Below are positions 16,809 through 26,049 of a stretch of 41,816 nucleotides of DNA, in pieces. Each line of letters starts with the position of its first letter. Position 1 is the stretch's first letter. Location of the stretch: NCBI GenBank assembly GCA_013204155.1, contig JABMOK010000075.1, positions 1-41,816 on the forward strand, written 5' to 3'. A program made the translations under genes and the position numbers. The notes under the pieces are model-generated. The model searched no databases and had not been told where the DNA came from. It saw only the letters and a program-made list of their open reading frames with translations. This stretch comes from Pseudohongiella sp. (GTDB lineage Bacteria > Pseudomonadota > Gammaproteobacteria > Pseudomonadales > Pseudohongiellaceae).

Positions 16809-17378
16809 ATGCAGATATCAAAACGCGAACGAAATATTCTGACAATGGCCGGCGTGGTAGCGCTGGTATTTGTGGGCAGCAATGTTTTGCCAAGGCTGCA
16901 GAATTTGTATGTGGCCAGAAACGAAACCATCGAGAGCGTTCAGCTGGATATCGAACGGGAACAACGATTGATTGAAAACACCGCAAGCTGGCGAGAAAGA
17001 CGGGTAGAAGTGGAGTCGATGATCGCCGAACTGGAAACGCAGATATTCGAAGGTGAGACTATTCCAATCGTCGAGGCCAATATTCAGCGCGCCCTGTCTC
17101 AGCACGCCAGAGACTCAGGCATAACCGTTAGCTCTACCCGGCTGGCGGAAAGAGTGGAATCACCTCACTGGCTGTTGATTAGTCAGGAAATGTCATTCCG
17201 CACCGACGAGGCAGCGAACAGCGTAAGCTTTCTGCAAAAAATGCAAGACTCTGCGCCGCGTCTTCGGGTGACAGATTTCAGTCTAAGTCGAAGTCGAAAC
17301 CAATACAGCGGATCAATTACCGTGGTTGGCTTTGCCCGTAGCGAAGGATTGCCTGGCGATTCCGAGCCCGGTCGATAA
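16809..17378 (+). CDS. gspM: Type II secretion GspM-like protein
   Basis: The 189-residue protein has a short cytoplasmic start (MQISKRERN), one membrane helix (about 9-27), a charged coiled-coil segment (about 38-85) and a ferredoxin-like periplasmic domain. This is the architecture of GspM and PilO, the partner of GspL in the inner-membrane platform. The 55-bp gap after gspL contains a degenerate repeat of AATAGRYCTAATAAATA and no good ribosome binding site; translation may depend on the preceding gene. Identification is by architecture and neighbours. Confidence 0.72.
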   Translation: MQISKRERNILTMAGVVALVFVGSNVLPRLQNLYVARNETIESVQLDIEREQRLIENTASWRERRVEVESMIAELETQIFEGETIPIVEANIQRALSQHARDSGITVSSTRLAERVESPHWLLISQEMSFRTDEAANSVSFLQKMQDSAPRLRVTDFSLSRSRNQYSGSITVVGFARSEGLPGDSEPGR

Positions 17379-17443
17379 ACAGCAGGAACGGTAATGATAT
17401 TGGCTATGCCTAAAATACAGAAAACAGAAAGAGTCGCGCCGTG

Positions 17444-18902
17444 ATGCCCAGAGCCATGACATTGCCCGTTTTTAGTCAGCTGCTGGAGCCCCAGGGAATA
17501 GTTCCGGCCCAGGACTTTGCGGAAACCGGCAGACTGGTTTTCGATCAGTTGCCCGGCATTGAACTAAGAGCGAAAATTCGCTTCATCCTCGATACACAAG
17601 TCCGCTTCGATCAAGGCACGGAAGATGAAGTGCGGCGCTTGATGCGACATTGGCGCGCCGAGCTGTCGCCGCAAATGGACAGCAGATGAGGACATCTTTG
17701 TTTCAGGCTTCGAAGACGACGAGGCGCTCACAGATCTGGCCTCGGAAGCTCCTATCATCCGCCTGGTAAATCATTTGTTTGCCCGGGCACTGGATCTGGA
17801 TTCCAGTGACATTCATTTCGAGCCGAATGAAAATCATCTCGATATTCGCTGCCGGGTCGACGGCATCATGACCCGAATCGAGAGATTGCCGATCAAAATT
17901 CATACCGCGGTAGCCTCGCGCCTGAAGCTGATGGCGAAACTCGACATCGGCGAAAAGCGCTTGCCACAAGATGGTCGTATCGATTATCAAATTGGCAGCA
18001 AGCATCTGGATATGCGGGTCTCGACCTTGCCAGGGGTGCACGGCGAATCCATTGTGCTGCGCATTCTGGATAGAAGTAACACCGCCGTCAGCCTGCAGGC
18101 GCTGGGAATGCCGGAGAATATTCTGGCTCAATATCAGCGCATTATCACCCAGCCCCATGGCATGGTATTGATTACCGGGCCAACCGGCAGCGGCAAGACC
18201 ACCACCTTGTATGCAACCCTGGAAAAAATTAGTAACGAAAAACAAAAAATAATTACCGTCGAAGACCCCGTCGAATATCAGCTCGATGGCATTACCCAGA
18301 TTCAGGCGAATGCAAGTATCGGGCTGAGCTTCGCCGAAGGACTTCGCTCTATAGTGAGACAAGATCCCGATATCTTGATGATCGGAGAAATCCGAGACCA
18401 CGAGACTGCCGAAATTGCGATCGAATCGGCGCTGACCGGGCATCTGGTTTTTTCAACCCTGCACACCAACGACGCCGCGGGGGCCGTAACCCGGCTCCAG
18501 GACATGGGCGTGGAAGGCTATCTGATTAGTTCCAGCCTGTTGGCCATTCTGGCACAACGTCTGGTCAGACGAGTCTGTACGGAGTGTGAGGACACCCGAC
18601 CCCTTACCGAAGATGAAGCCAGCGTGCTGGAAATTGAACAGGTGAGCTGTCCGCAAGTTCAGTACGGCAAGGGCTGCGAGCGATGTGGACAGACCGGCTA
18701 TCGAGGACGGGTTGGCTTGTATGAATTATTGGTGATGAGTGATGCCATTCGTCATCATATTGCTACCGGCGCCGATGCCAATATTATTCGCGATGAAGCG
18801 GTTAAGGAAGGCATGAGAACCCTGCGTCAGGATGCATTGGAAAAACTCAAAAGCGGATTGACGACGCCAGAAGAAGTGGTGCGGGTGACGCGCGCGCTAT
18901 GA
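17444..18902 (+). CDS. gspE: Type II secretion ATPase GspE, split by a +1 frame change
   Basis: GspE is the hexameric ATPase that drives pseudopilus assembly. The N-terminal part (17444-17689, ending in TGA) and the main part lie in different frames. The main frame is open from 17643, reads EDIFVSGFEDDEALTDLASEAPIIRLVN before SSDIHFEP, and has no ATG upstream of the catalytic core, so it is not an independent gene. Walker A is GPTGSGKT (18177-18200), the Asp box is ITVEDPVEY, Walker B is ILMIGEIRD, and a tetracysteine zinc domain (CTEC and CERC) is complete. Either a one-base error or mutation, or a programmed +1 shift, must join the parts. The end overlaps gspF by 4 nt. Confidence 0.88.
17643..17689 (+). 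other. Frame-change window in gspE
   Basis: The downstream frame has a TGA at 17640-17642 and the upstream frame ends at TGA 17687-17689, so the change of frame must occur between them. Reading AGA (17684-17686), skipping the T at 17687 and continuing GAG-GAC-ATC joins the two frames exactly. An AGA codon before UGA is the type of site prone to +1 slippage, but a simple one-base insertion anywhere in the window would look the same. Confidence 0.85.
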
Positions 18903-20104
18903 GGGCCATGTATTTCAAATATCAGGCGCTGGATGCCGAAGGCAAACTGCTCAACGGGCAGCTAAATGCCGATTCTGAACGCGAAGCGCTGCGCCTGTTG
19001 CAAGGCAAAAACCTGACGCCGATTAAAATTCAGGAAGCCAAAGAAGTGTCTGAGCGGGTCAGGCGCAAGCGAATTTCCCCTACCAACGTGCTGGATTTCA
19101 CCAACGGACTTTGCACGTTGGTCGAGGCACGCGTTCCAATCGACCGCTCCCTGCGCTTGCTGGAAGGGATAACCGAATCCCCGGCGATGCGCGAGCTGGT
19201 GCTAGGTCTTCTGCGCGAGATTAAAGAAGGTAAAAGCCTGGCGGAAGCGATGGAAAATCACGCCAATGTGTTTAGCAAGATGTATATAAATATTGTGCGG
19301 GCGGGTGAGGAAGGCGGCATTCTGCATGAGCTATTGCCCGATCTCGCAGACTATCTCGAAACCAGTGCGCGCACGCGGCAGGCGATTATCTCGGCGATGA
19401 TCTATCCTATTGTGTTGCTGATTACCGGTGTGATTTCGGTAGTGCTGTTACTGGTGTTCGTGATTCCACAATTTGCGGCCATGTTTGAAGATGCCGGCAC
19501 CGCCATTCCAGCGTCGGCGGCGTTTCTACTTTCCCTGAGTGCAGGCATACAAAGCTACGGCTATCTGCTGCTGGTGTTTATCGCGCTGTTGGTCTTCGGC
19601 TGGAAGCGACTGGATAAAGACCCTGCAACAAAATTGAAAAAGGATGGTTTCCTGCTTTCACTGCCAATGCTGGGCACGCTCATCTTGTACAAAGACTGCG
19701 CGGTGTTTGCCCGAACCCTGGGCGCGTTATTAGGGGCAGGTATCCCTCTTATTCGCGCCTTGAAAGTGGCCCGAGAAGTCATCGCCAATACCGTGTTAAC
19801 GAAACATCTTTTACAGGTTGAGGAAGACGTTCGCGGCGGTGCCGGCCTGGGAATTTCGCTGGAGAAAACCCATCAATTTCCAACCCTGTTGCATCAATTG
19901 GTCGCCGTGGGTGAGGAGTCTGGCCGCACGGCAAGCATCTTGCTCAAATCGGCGGCCACATTTGACAGCTATGTGCGTAACCAGATTTCAAGTCTGGTCG
20001 CCGCACTACAGCCTGCTCTAATCATAATTCTTGCCATCGCGGTAGGTGGTATCACCATCACTATGTTGTCAGCTGTGTTCAGCATGAACGCGGTGGAATT
20101 CTAA
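18899..20104 (+). CDS. gspF: Type II secretion inner-membrane protein GspF
   Basis: GspF is the polytopic membrane protein of the secretion platform. The 401 residues carry two T2SF domains (about 65-190 and 268-390), each with a family GE motif (VRAGEEGGIL and VAVGEESGRT), and three hydrophobic helices (near 167-190, 217-237 and 370-395). The length matches the family. Its ATG overlaps the gspE stop (ATGA); a second ATG lies three codons later. The coupled overlap argues that the downstream gspE frame is really translated. Confidence 0.95.
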   Translation: MRAMYFKYQALDAEGKLLNGQLNADSEREALRLLQGKNLTPIKIQEAKEVSERVRRKRISPTNVLDFTNGLCTLVEARVPIDRSLRLLEGITESPAMRELVLGLLREIKEGKSLAEAMENHANVFSKMYINIVRAGEEGGILHELLPDLADYLETSARTRQAIISAMIYPIVLLITGVISVVLLLVFVIPQFAAMFEDAGTAIPASAAFLLSLSAGIQSYGYLLLVFIALLVFGWKRLDKDPATKLKKDGFLLSLPMLGTLILYKDCAVFARTLGALLGAGIPLIRALKVAREVIANTVLTKHLLQVEEDVRGGAGLGISLEKTHQFPTLLHQLVAVGEESGRTASILLKSAATFDSYVRNQISSLVAALQPALIIILAIAVGGITITMLSAVFSMNAVEF

Positions 20105-20119
20105 AAACCGGAGACTATT

Positions 20120-22246
20120 GTGAAGCTTAAGCACAATGCATTAATGAGCAAAAAATTGCTGGCGCTTATGGCGCTCAGTTCAGTGCTGTGTTCCTGCACG
20201 CTGCTGCAAGCGGATGGGCGTGAGCCAGCCGCGTCGTCCTCTGCAAATCGCGCCAATGCCGGCCTGAGCGTCGCCGCTCAGGCGGCTCAGACTGAAATCC
20301 CCCTTATCGGCACGGCCATCTCCGATGAGCAACAGGCCCTGATCGACGAAATTAATCGTGATGGTGACGCACTTCAGTTCGATGGTTTTCGAGACACCGT
20401 TCCCGCCCCCGAGCAACCCCCCGGCGAAGACGTGGTTGAGCTTAACTATGAGCAAGTGGATCTTCGCGTGGTGTTGGAAGAACTGGCCGAGGCGCTGGAC
20501 ATCAGCATTGTCATCGATCCCAGCATCGATAATAAAGTCAGCCTGCGCACCTCCGGGGTTCGGCCATTGGCGCAAGCGGATATCTGGCCTTTGATACGGA
20601 TGCTGACACGAGATGCGGGTGTGGTGCTTGACCGGGTCGGCAATATTTACAATGCGCGAAAAATTCAAGGTAGTCTGCCGTTGGAGATTGTCACCGCGGA
20701 CACTCTGGGGCAGGTCACAGCGGCGAGAATCATGCAGGTCACCCCGCTCACCTATGTTTCCGCCGAGGCGGCACTGCAGGTGATTGAGCCGCTGCTGGCA
20801 CCGGATGGACAAGTGAGAACCTTGACCAGCAATAACACCCTGGCGATTTCCGCCAGCGAAGCGCAATTGCAGCGCATCAATGCGCTGTTACTACTGATCG
20901 ACGCCGATCCATTTGCCAATCAAGGTATTCACCTGTACCAGTTATTCAATGCCAATGCGGTTGAGGTGGCCGATGAGCTGGCGGATATATTGCAATTGAT
21001 TGAAGGCACTACCCCGGCCTATCAGGTAAAGGGCATCGAGCGTATCAATGCAATCTTGGTCACCGCGCCAGCCACGCGCGGATTCGATGAAATAACGCGC
21101 TGGGTACAGATACTGGATGCCGATGGACAGGAACAAGTCGAACAACTTTTCTATTACAAGGTTAAAAATCTGATGGCCGTCGATTTGGCTAACACGCTGA
21201 CCAGTGTGTTTGAAGAAGAGGAAGGCGATGCCCCGTTAGCGGCTGTCAATCGGGAGCGTGCCGAGGCAAGTAACCAGGATTCTGGACAAGTCAGTGACGC
21301 CGCCGCCACTTCGAATACCAGCTCAGCGGCTGTATCGGCGAACCTCAGAGTAAAGATTGTCGCCGACGAAGCCACCAATAGCTTGTTGATAAGAAGCAGC
21401 GCCAGAGATTACCGGCAGCTCCTCACCACCATCAATCAGTTGGATGCGGTTCCCTTGCAGGTAATGATTAATGCGGTGATAGCCCAGATTACCCTGACCG
21501 ATGCCAACAAGTTTGGTGTCGACTGGTCTCGCGTTGCGGCCAATAGGGCGGTGGATACTATTTCTACCAATACCTCGACCGCTTTTCTGCCAGGTGGCGG
21601 ACTCGGTGGCTTGATGTTTAGTAAGGCCTTCATCGATGGCGCCTCGCAAGTGGATGCCACACTGGAGGCAATTTCCACCAACAACGATGTTCAACTACTG
21701 GCCAGGCCTTCACTCACGGTAATCAATAATCAGGAGGGAGAGATTCAAATCGGTTCCCAGGTGCCTTTCGAGCAAGGCGAGTCGATTGCATCGGGGGGAA
21801 TATCCACCACCAATATTGGCTACCGTGACACCGGTATCGTGCTGTCCATTACGCCGCAGATAAACAACGATGGCATCGTCAATTTGATTATCCGCCAGGA
21901 GTTGTCCTCGGTGAATAATAGCGCCGCCGGGGTAAACGGCAATCCGGTGTTTGATAATCAGGAGATCAATACCACGGTGGTGGTGCGTGACGGTGAAAAC
22001 GTTGTCCTCGGCGGTCTTATTCAAACCGACACCGAGAACCTGAATACCGGAGTGCCGGGTTTAAATCGTGTGCCCGTATTAGGCAAACTGTTCTCCTATC
22101 AGCAGGAGACCACGGAAAGACGAGAATTGTTTATCGTCCTGCGGCCGGAGATCATCAATCTCAATGAGCAAACCGGGTTACAATACGCGGACATTCTGGA
22201 TCGATTCGAGCTGGCTTCAGATTTAATCGAAGCGGCGGGTATCTAG
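20120..22246 (+). CDS. gspD: Type II secretion outer-membrane secretin GspD
   Basis: GspD forms the outer-membrane channel of the system. The 708 residues contain a signal sequence with a possible lipobox (LCSC, cysteine at residue 26; C24 is an alternative), N-domains (from about 108, VVELNYEQVDLRVVLEELAEAL), a Ser/Ala/Glu-rich loop near 370-400, and a C-terminal secretin domain with RPSLTVINNQEGEIQIGSQVPF and VPGLNRVPVLGKLF. A lipidated secretin would not need a separate pilotin. GTG at 20120 was chosen because GGAG lies 7 nt upstream; an ATG at 20144 also gives a signal peptide. gspD normally precedes gspE; here it follows gspF. Confidence 0.94.
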   Translation: MKLKHNALMSKKLLALMALSSVLCSCTLLQADGREPAASSSANRANAGLSVAAQAAQTEIPLIGTAISDEQQALIDEINRDGDALQFDGFRDTVPAPEQPPGEDVVELNYEQVDLRVVLEELAEALDISIVIDPSIDNKVSLRTSGVRPLAQADIWPLIRMLTRDAGVVLDRVGNIYNARKIQGSLPLEIVTADTLGQVTAARIMQVTPLTYVSAEAALQVIEPLLAPDGQVRTLTSNNTLAISASEAQLQRINALLLLIDADPFANQGIHLYQLFNANAVEVADELADILQLIEGTTPAYQVKGIERINAILVTAPATRGFDEITRWVQILDADGQEQVEQLFYYKVKNLMAVDLANTLTSVFEEEEGDAPLAAVNRERAEASNQDSGQVSDAAATSNTSSAAVSANLRVKIVADEATNSLLIRSSARDYRQLLTTINQLDAVPLQVMINAVIAQITLTDANKFGVDWSRVAANRAVDTISTNTSTAFLPGGGLGGLMFSKAFIDGASQVDATLEAISTNNDVQLLARPSLTVINNQEGEIQIGSQVPFEQGESIASGGISTTNIGYRDTGIVLSITPQINNDGIVNLIIRQELSSVNNSAAGVNGNPVFDNQEINTTVVVRDGENVVLGGLIQTDTENLNTGVPGLNRVPVLGKLFSYQQETTERRELFIVLRPEIINLNEQTGLQYADILDRFELASDLIEAAGI

Positions 22247-22297
22247 GCTGAAAATAAGCCGGCGGAGACAGGCCACAAGGTTAAAGCCAGATGGATA

Positions 22298-22403
22298 GTT
22301 GCAAGTGGCGTTAGCTACAAGCGAAGACAGTTGCAAGCGAAGTTAGTTACAGGTGAATATAGTTACAGAAGAATATAGTTACAGAAGAATAGTTACAGGC
22401 GGA
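22298..22403. repeat. Degenerate tandem repeat of about 14-16 bp before gspG
   Basis: The clearest four units start at 22344, 22360, 22376 and 22390 and read TAGTTACAGAAGAA(TA) or close variants. Upstream of them, degenerate copies containing AGTTGCAAG or TTAGCTACAAG extend the array back to about 22298. It fills most of the gspD-gspG gap and ends within a few bases of gspG. Confidence 0.88.
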
Positions 22404-22407
22404 AAAC

Positions 22408-22863
22408 ATGCAACAGATCCCGAAGCAGCAATTGGCAATAAGCACAAGTCGCGAACTGAAAAGCCCTCAGTGCCATCGCGCTAACGCAGGTTTCACCCTG
22501 ATAGAAATTCTGGTGGTGATGGCGATTATTGCGATGCTGGCGGTGATGGTGGCGCCCAATTTGTTCAGGCAGCGCGCCGGGGCGATGCGCGATGTCGCGC
22601 TGTCAGAAATTTCTACCCTGGAGGCGGCACTGGATATTTACCGACTGGATGTGGGCGCGTATCCAGACAGTCTCGATGGATTAATGGAAAATGATTCCGA
22701 CCGCGCCTCCTGGAATGGCCCCTACTTGCGCAGAGGGGTTCCAACAGATCCCTGGAACAATACCTATGTGTATGAATCAAATGGTCGAGAATTCACGTTG
22801 ATATCCTATGGCGCAGACGGTTCCCAGGGCGGCGAAGAAGATGACGCCGATATCGGACTCTAG
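22408..22863 (+). CDS. gspG: Major pseudopilin GspG
   Basis: GspG is the main subunit of the secretion pseudopilus. A prepilin peptidase site ANAG|FTLIEILVV lies at residues 25-37, so cleavage after G28 leaves a mature protein of 123 residues starting with Phe and with Glu at position 5. The C-terminal region (SYGADGSQGGEEDDADI) is the conserved calcium-binding loop. The leader of 28 residues is long for GspG; translation could start later at the TTG of residue 9. The prepilin peptidase GspO is not in the window. Confidence 0.95.
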   Translation: MQQIPKQQLAISTSRELKSPQCHRANAGFTLIEILVVMAIIAMLAVMVAPNLFRQRAGAMRDVALSEISTLEAALDIYRLDVGAYPDSLDGLMENDSDRASWNGPYLRRGVPTDPWNNTYVYESNGREFTLISYGADGSQGGEEDDADIGL

Positions 22864-23449
22864 TCGATTAACAAGCGAGTGCCGTCGGCCCGGTCTTGTA
22901 GACAGCGTAGACAGTGCTGTCGCCGTTGTTCTAAAGAATTCACCGCAAGGCTTGCCCAATTCTTTTGCCAGAGCCTTGGATGCTCGTTCCAGTCGCGGCT
23001 TCACCCTACTTGAAATACTGTTGGTGCTCACCATTATCGGCATGGCCAGTGTGTTGCTGGTGCCGAATCTCACCGGCCTTGAAAGTCGCACTTTCAGTGC
23101 CCAACTTCGACAGGCGAATTCTCTGCTCAATTATGCACGGCGCATCGCCGTGGTATCAGGCCAGGCCAGCACCGTGAGTCTGACAGTCGGCAGTGAGCAA
23201 AGTCCGGCGCAAGAGTCTTCGGCGGCGCAGAACAATATTGTCGGGCAGTGGAATGCCTCTGGCGTCGAGATAAGTTACCGCGACAGCACCGAGCGTGAGA
23301 TTGAAGTCGAAGACCAAATCGAAATCACCTTCTATCCCGAAGGCGGCAGTACCGGGGGCACTCTGTTTTTTACCCAGAATGAGCGCCAGGCGTCTATTGT
23401 TATTAATCCCTTCACTGGAAGAATTACTTCCGCGAATGAAGACGAATAA
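22841..23449 (+). CDS. gspH: Minor pseudopilin GspH
   Basis: This is a minor pseudopilin with SSRG|FTLLEILLVLTIIGM as the prepilin peptidase site and a C-terminal beta-rich domain. The start is unsure: ATG 22841 overlaps gspG by 23 nt and gives a 53-residue leader, while TTG codons at 22952 and 22976 would give leaders of 16 and 8 residues, closer to normal but without ribosome binding sites. An earlier ATG at 22808 lies still further inside gspG. The mature protein is about 149 residues. Confidence 0.85.
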   Translation: MTPISDSSRLTSECRRPGLVDSVDSAVAVVLKNSPQGLPNSFARALDARSSRGFTLLEILLVLTIIGMASVLLVPNLTGLESRTFSAQLRQANSLLNYARRIAVVSGQASTVSLTVGSEQSPAQESSAAQNNIVGQWNASGVEISYRDSTEREIEVEDQIEITFYPEGGSTGGTLFFTQNERQASIVINPFTGRITSANEDE

Positions 23450-23454
23450 TCCTC

Positions 23455-23838
23455 ATGCCAGCAATTAAATCCAGTCAATCCGGTTTTACCCTGCTCGAGG
23501 TGATAGTGGCGTTAGCCATTACCGGTTTTATTTTGGGCGGCTTATTTTCCCTGGTGGGTGGCAGCAAGCAGTTGTCGTGGCGCTCGGAAGAAAGTCTGAT
23601 TAGAGCGACCCGCGCCAGAGCGGCGATTAATTTCGCCTTGCTGGAAAATGAATACCACGATGTCGAATTAATCTTGCAAGACAATAGCTACGAAATTCGG
23701 CCGCTGGATATTTTACAAGACCCAGAACGGAAAACCGAGGCCAGCACCTATACCCTGCAAGTCTATGAAATACTGGATGCAGAGCGTGATGACGTCATCG
23801 CCGGCAGTCGCTGGATCCAGCTGCAGTTGGCGCAATGA
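23455..23838 (+). CDS. gspI: Minor pseudopilin GspI
   Basis: The 127-residue protein has a 10-residue leader ending SQSG|FTLLEVIVALAITG, typical for GspI, which with GspJ and GspK forms the pseudopilus tip. It starts 5 nt after gspH and ends by overlapping gspJ (ATGA), so it belongs to the same translation-coupled run. Confidence 0.93.
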   Translation: MPAIKSSQSGFTLLEVIVALAITGFILGGLFSLVGGSKQLSWRSEESLIRATRARAAINFALLENEYHDVELILQDNSYEIRPLDILQDPERKTEASTYTLQVYEILDAERDDVIAGSRWIQLQLAQ

Positions 23839-24509
23839 AAATCATGGGGCAGGCACACAGACAAGCGGGCTTTACTCTGGTTGAGATCATGCTGGCGCTG
23901 GCACTCACCGCCATGCTGCTGAGCTTGCTCAGCAGCAGCGTCTACATAATTGCCGAAGACTGGAATCGCAGTTCCGATATTCTGGATGAGAGTCTGGACG
24001 AAGCGCTGGCGGTGTTGCAAATCGATCGGGCTCTACAGGGGGCATTTCCCCATAGCTACACCAATGAAGAATCCCTCGCGCGGGAAATTTATTTTCTTGG
24101 CGAGGATGACTATCTGAGTTGGGTGTCGACTGTTTCCCCACAAAGAAATCCAGGCCTCACGGCGTGGGAATTGTATTCGGTGGACGACGAGGGGGTGTAT
24201 CTAAGCCTCGCCCCCGCCTTCAGCGATAATCCCGATGAAAGGCTAAGCAATGCCGAGCCGGTATTGATTCTTGCCAATTACACCATGGAATTAAGCTATC
24301 TGTACGAAGATTTGAATGAAAGCAAACGCTGGACCGATGAATGGACCGGTAGTGAAAGGCTGGCCTTGCCCCTGGCGGTGTATGTGCATTTCATTCCGCT
24401 GGATGAGGTTGAAGAAGACAAGCAAGCGCTGGAAATAGTCGCGCCTATTAAGAACAACCAACACCGCAGTATTCGAGCACTCGAAGCGGGCCCGGGGCTA
24501 AGACTGTAA
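23835..24509 (+). CDS. gspJ: Minor pseudopilin GspJ
   Basis: The 224-residue protein has prepilin site QAG|FTLVEIMLALALTAM (cleavage after G12) and the GspJ-type body, including AWELYSVDDEGVYL and a long beta-strand region. It is part of the pseudopilus tip complex. It starts inside the gspI stop and its own TAA shares a base with the ATG of gspK. Confidence 0.93.
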   Translation: MKIMGQAHRQAGFTLVEIMLALALTAMLLSLLSSSVYIIAEDWNRSSDILDESLDEALAVLQIDRALQGAFPHSYTNEESLAREIYFLGEDDYLSWVSTVSPQRNPGLTAWELYSVDDEGVYLSLAPAFSDNPDERLSNAEPVLILANYTMELSYLYEDLNESKRWTDEWTGSERLALPLAVYVHFIPLDEVEEDKQALEIVAPIKNNQHRSIRALEAGPGLRL

Positions 24510-25585
24510 TGCGGCACTACCAACAGCGAGGCTCAGTCATAATAATTGTTCTTTGGACAGCGGTACTGTTGACGGTGCTGGTGACTGCCATGGCAAGCAA
24601 GGTACGTTTGTCGGCGAAGACGGCGCTGCATAATCAAGAGGCGGCCGGCCATTGGGCGCAGATTATGGAAGCGGTAAACTTCGCCGAAATGGAATTGATG
24701 ATGGAGCGTATGCAGAAACCCATCGGCGTAGAACAGGAAACTTCGGAAGAGGGTGAAATATTGAACTCCGCCTATCGATTTAATGGTGAGGCGCTGAGCT
24801 TACAGTATGCAGCGGCAGAAAACATTGTGGTGCGCATCTACGATCACGCGGGGAAAATAAACCTGAACCGAATCCCCCGGCGTAATATGCAACTACTGAT
24901 CGAAAAGAGGCTGGGTGGAATAGATGCCGACCCGGAACAGGTGCAGAATTTATTGGCGGCCTGGACCGACTGGACCGATCTGAACGACCTCGAAGGCCTT
25001 AATGGCGCGGAGAAAGACTACTACCTCGATCTGGATCAGCCCTATACCCCGCGCAACAATCCCGAGCTGGATACGGTGGAGGAAATCCTCAACGTCCGTG
25101 GTTTCGACGAATTGTTCGCCGGGCTGAATCTGGATGCCGCGTTTACCATCTACGGAAACACACGCACCGTTAATCTGAATGTGGCCACCCGGGAGGCGAT
25201 GCAACTATTGCCCGGGCTCGATGACGAACTGATCGAAACGATTATTGCCTACCGGGAACGGGAAGATATTAGTAACCGCGCCGAAATTGCCGAAATCATA
25301 CCGTTCGAAAACTTGCAGCAACTGTCCTCCTGGGTCGGCAACAATACCTCCAATATTTATTCCATCTTCGCCTATCCCAAATTACAGGCAGACATCAATA
25401 TTAGCGGCGATTCGCTTGCGGATGAAGCCGCCCTTGAGCCACAGGACCCCGTGCGGCAAGCCTATATGGAGATTGTGGAAGTGCGCAGCTACAACAGCTT
25501 GCCGCGGGTATACAAGGTCGATCCCTATGGCAATCTGCCAGACACGGCGCCTGCGCGAATTGAAGAGTACGGTATTGATTTATGA
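24509..25585 (+). CDS. gspK: Minor pseudopilin GspK (tip protein)
   Basis: The 358-residue protein begins MRHYQQRG|SVIIIVLWTAV. It has the small residue after the cleavage site and lacks the Glu at position 5 of mature pseudopilins, which are marks of GspK, the tip subunit. The large C-terminal alpha domain contains helix-hairpin-helix-like segments (LNLNVATREAMQLLPGL). It is the last gene of the cluster; no strong hairpin terminator is seen in the 160 bp before the convergent hicA-like gene. Confidence 0.94.
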   Translation: MRHYQQRGSVIIIVLWTAVLLTVLVTAMASKVRLSAKTALHNQEAAGHWAQIMEAVNFAEMELMMERMQKPIGVEQETSEEGEILNSAYRFNGEALSLQYAAAENIVVRIYDHAGKINLNRIPRRNMQLLIEKRLGGIDADPEQVQNLLAAWTDWTDLNDLEGLNGAEKDYYLDLDQPYTPRNNPELDTVEEILNVRGFDELFAGLNLDAAFTIYGNTRTVNLNVATREAMQLLPGLDDELIETIIAYREREDISNRAEIAEIIPFENLQQLSSWVGNNTSNIYSIFAYPKLQADINISGDSLADEAALEPQDPVRQAYMEIVEVRSYNSLPRVYKVDPYGNLPDTAPARIEEYGIDL

Positions 25586-25746
25586 AGTGCGCCTGGCGCA
25601 ATCGAAAGCAGTGATACTCAATTATGCCGCACACTTTCCCGCGGTGCCTCAAACCTGCTGCGTCGAGCCCCCATGGATGGGTTTACCATAATATTATATT
25701 TCGCTTACTCGCTGCATGATATGGGGCTTGTAGAGCAGGCTTAAAA

Positions 25747-26049
25747 TTATTTTTTAAGCTTTTTCTTCTGGTATTTTGCGGCTTCTTTTTTCCTTTCTTT
25801 ATTGTTAAGGCAAGCTTCGTAAAATCTCTTAACAGAAAGGCCAGCCTGGGACGCCATGCTTTTTACAAGAACAGGGCCGAAAGGTGATTTTGGCTCATCC
25901 ACAGTAACTTTGTGAAGAAGGGTCCCTTCACTATCTGAAAATTTCCAATGCTGGTGCGAGGTCCCTTTCTTGGGTTGAGCGTCGAATCCGAGTGCCCGTA
26001 GCGCCTTGATCACATCCTTATGTTCGAGGCGTGGGCGTTCGGAACTCAT
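25747..26049 (-). CDS. HicA-like toxin (predicted mRNA interferase)
   Basis: The 100-residue protein has the HicA fold pattern: an N-terminal helix (HKDVIKALRALGFD), then KKGTSHQHWKF, where the GTSH histidine corresponds to the catalytic His of HicA RNases, then a strand and a helix. HicA proteins are usually 60-80 residues; this one has a lysine-rich tail (KERKKEAAKYQKKKLKK) that may help bind RNA. Its ATG overlaps the upstream hicB-like stop (ATGA). A non-toxic relative of HicA cannot be excluded. Confidence 0.8.
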   Translation of the reverse strand: MSSERPRLEHKDVIKALRALGFDAQPKKGTSHQHWKFSDSEGTLLHKVTVDEPKSPFGPVLVKSMASQAGLSVKRFYEACLNNKERKKEAAKYQKKKLKK

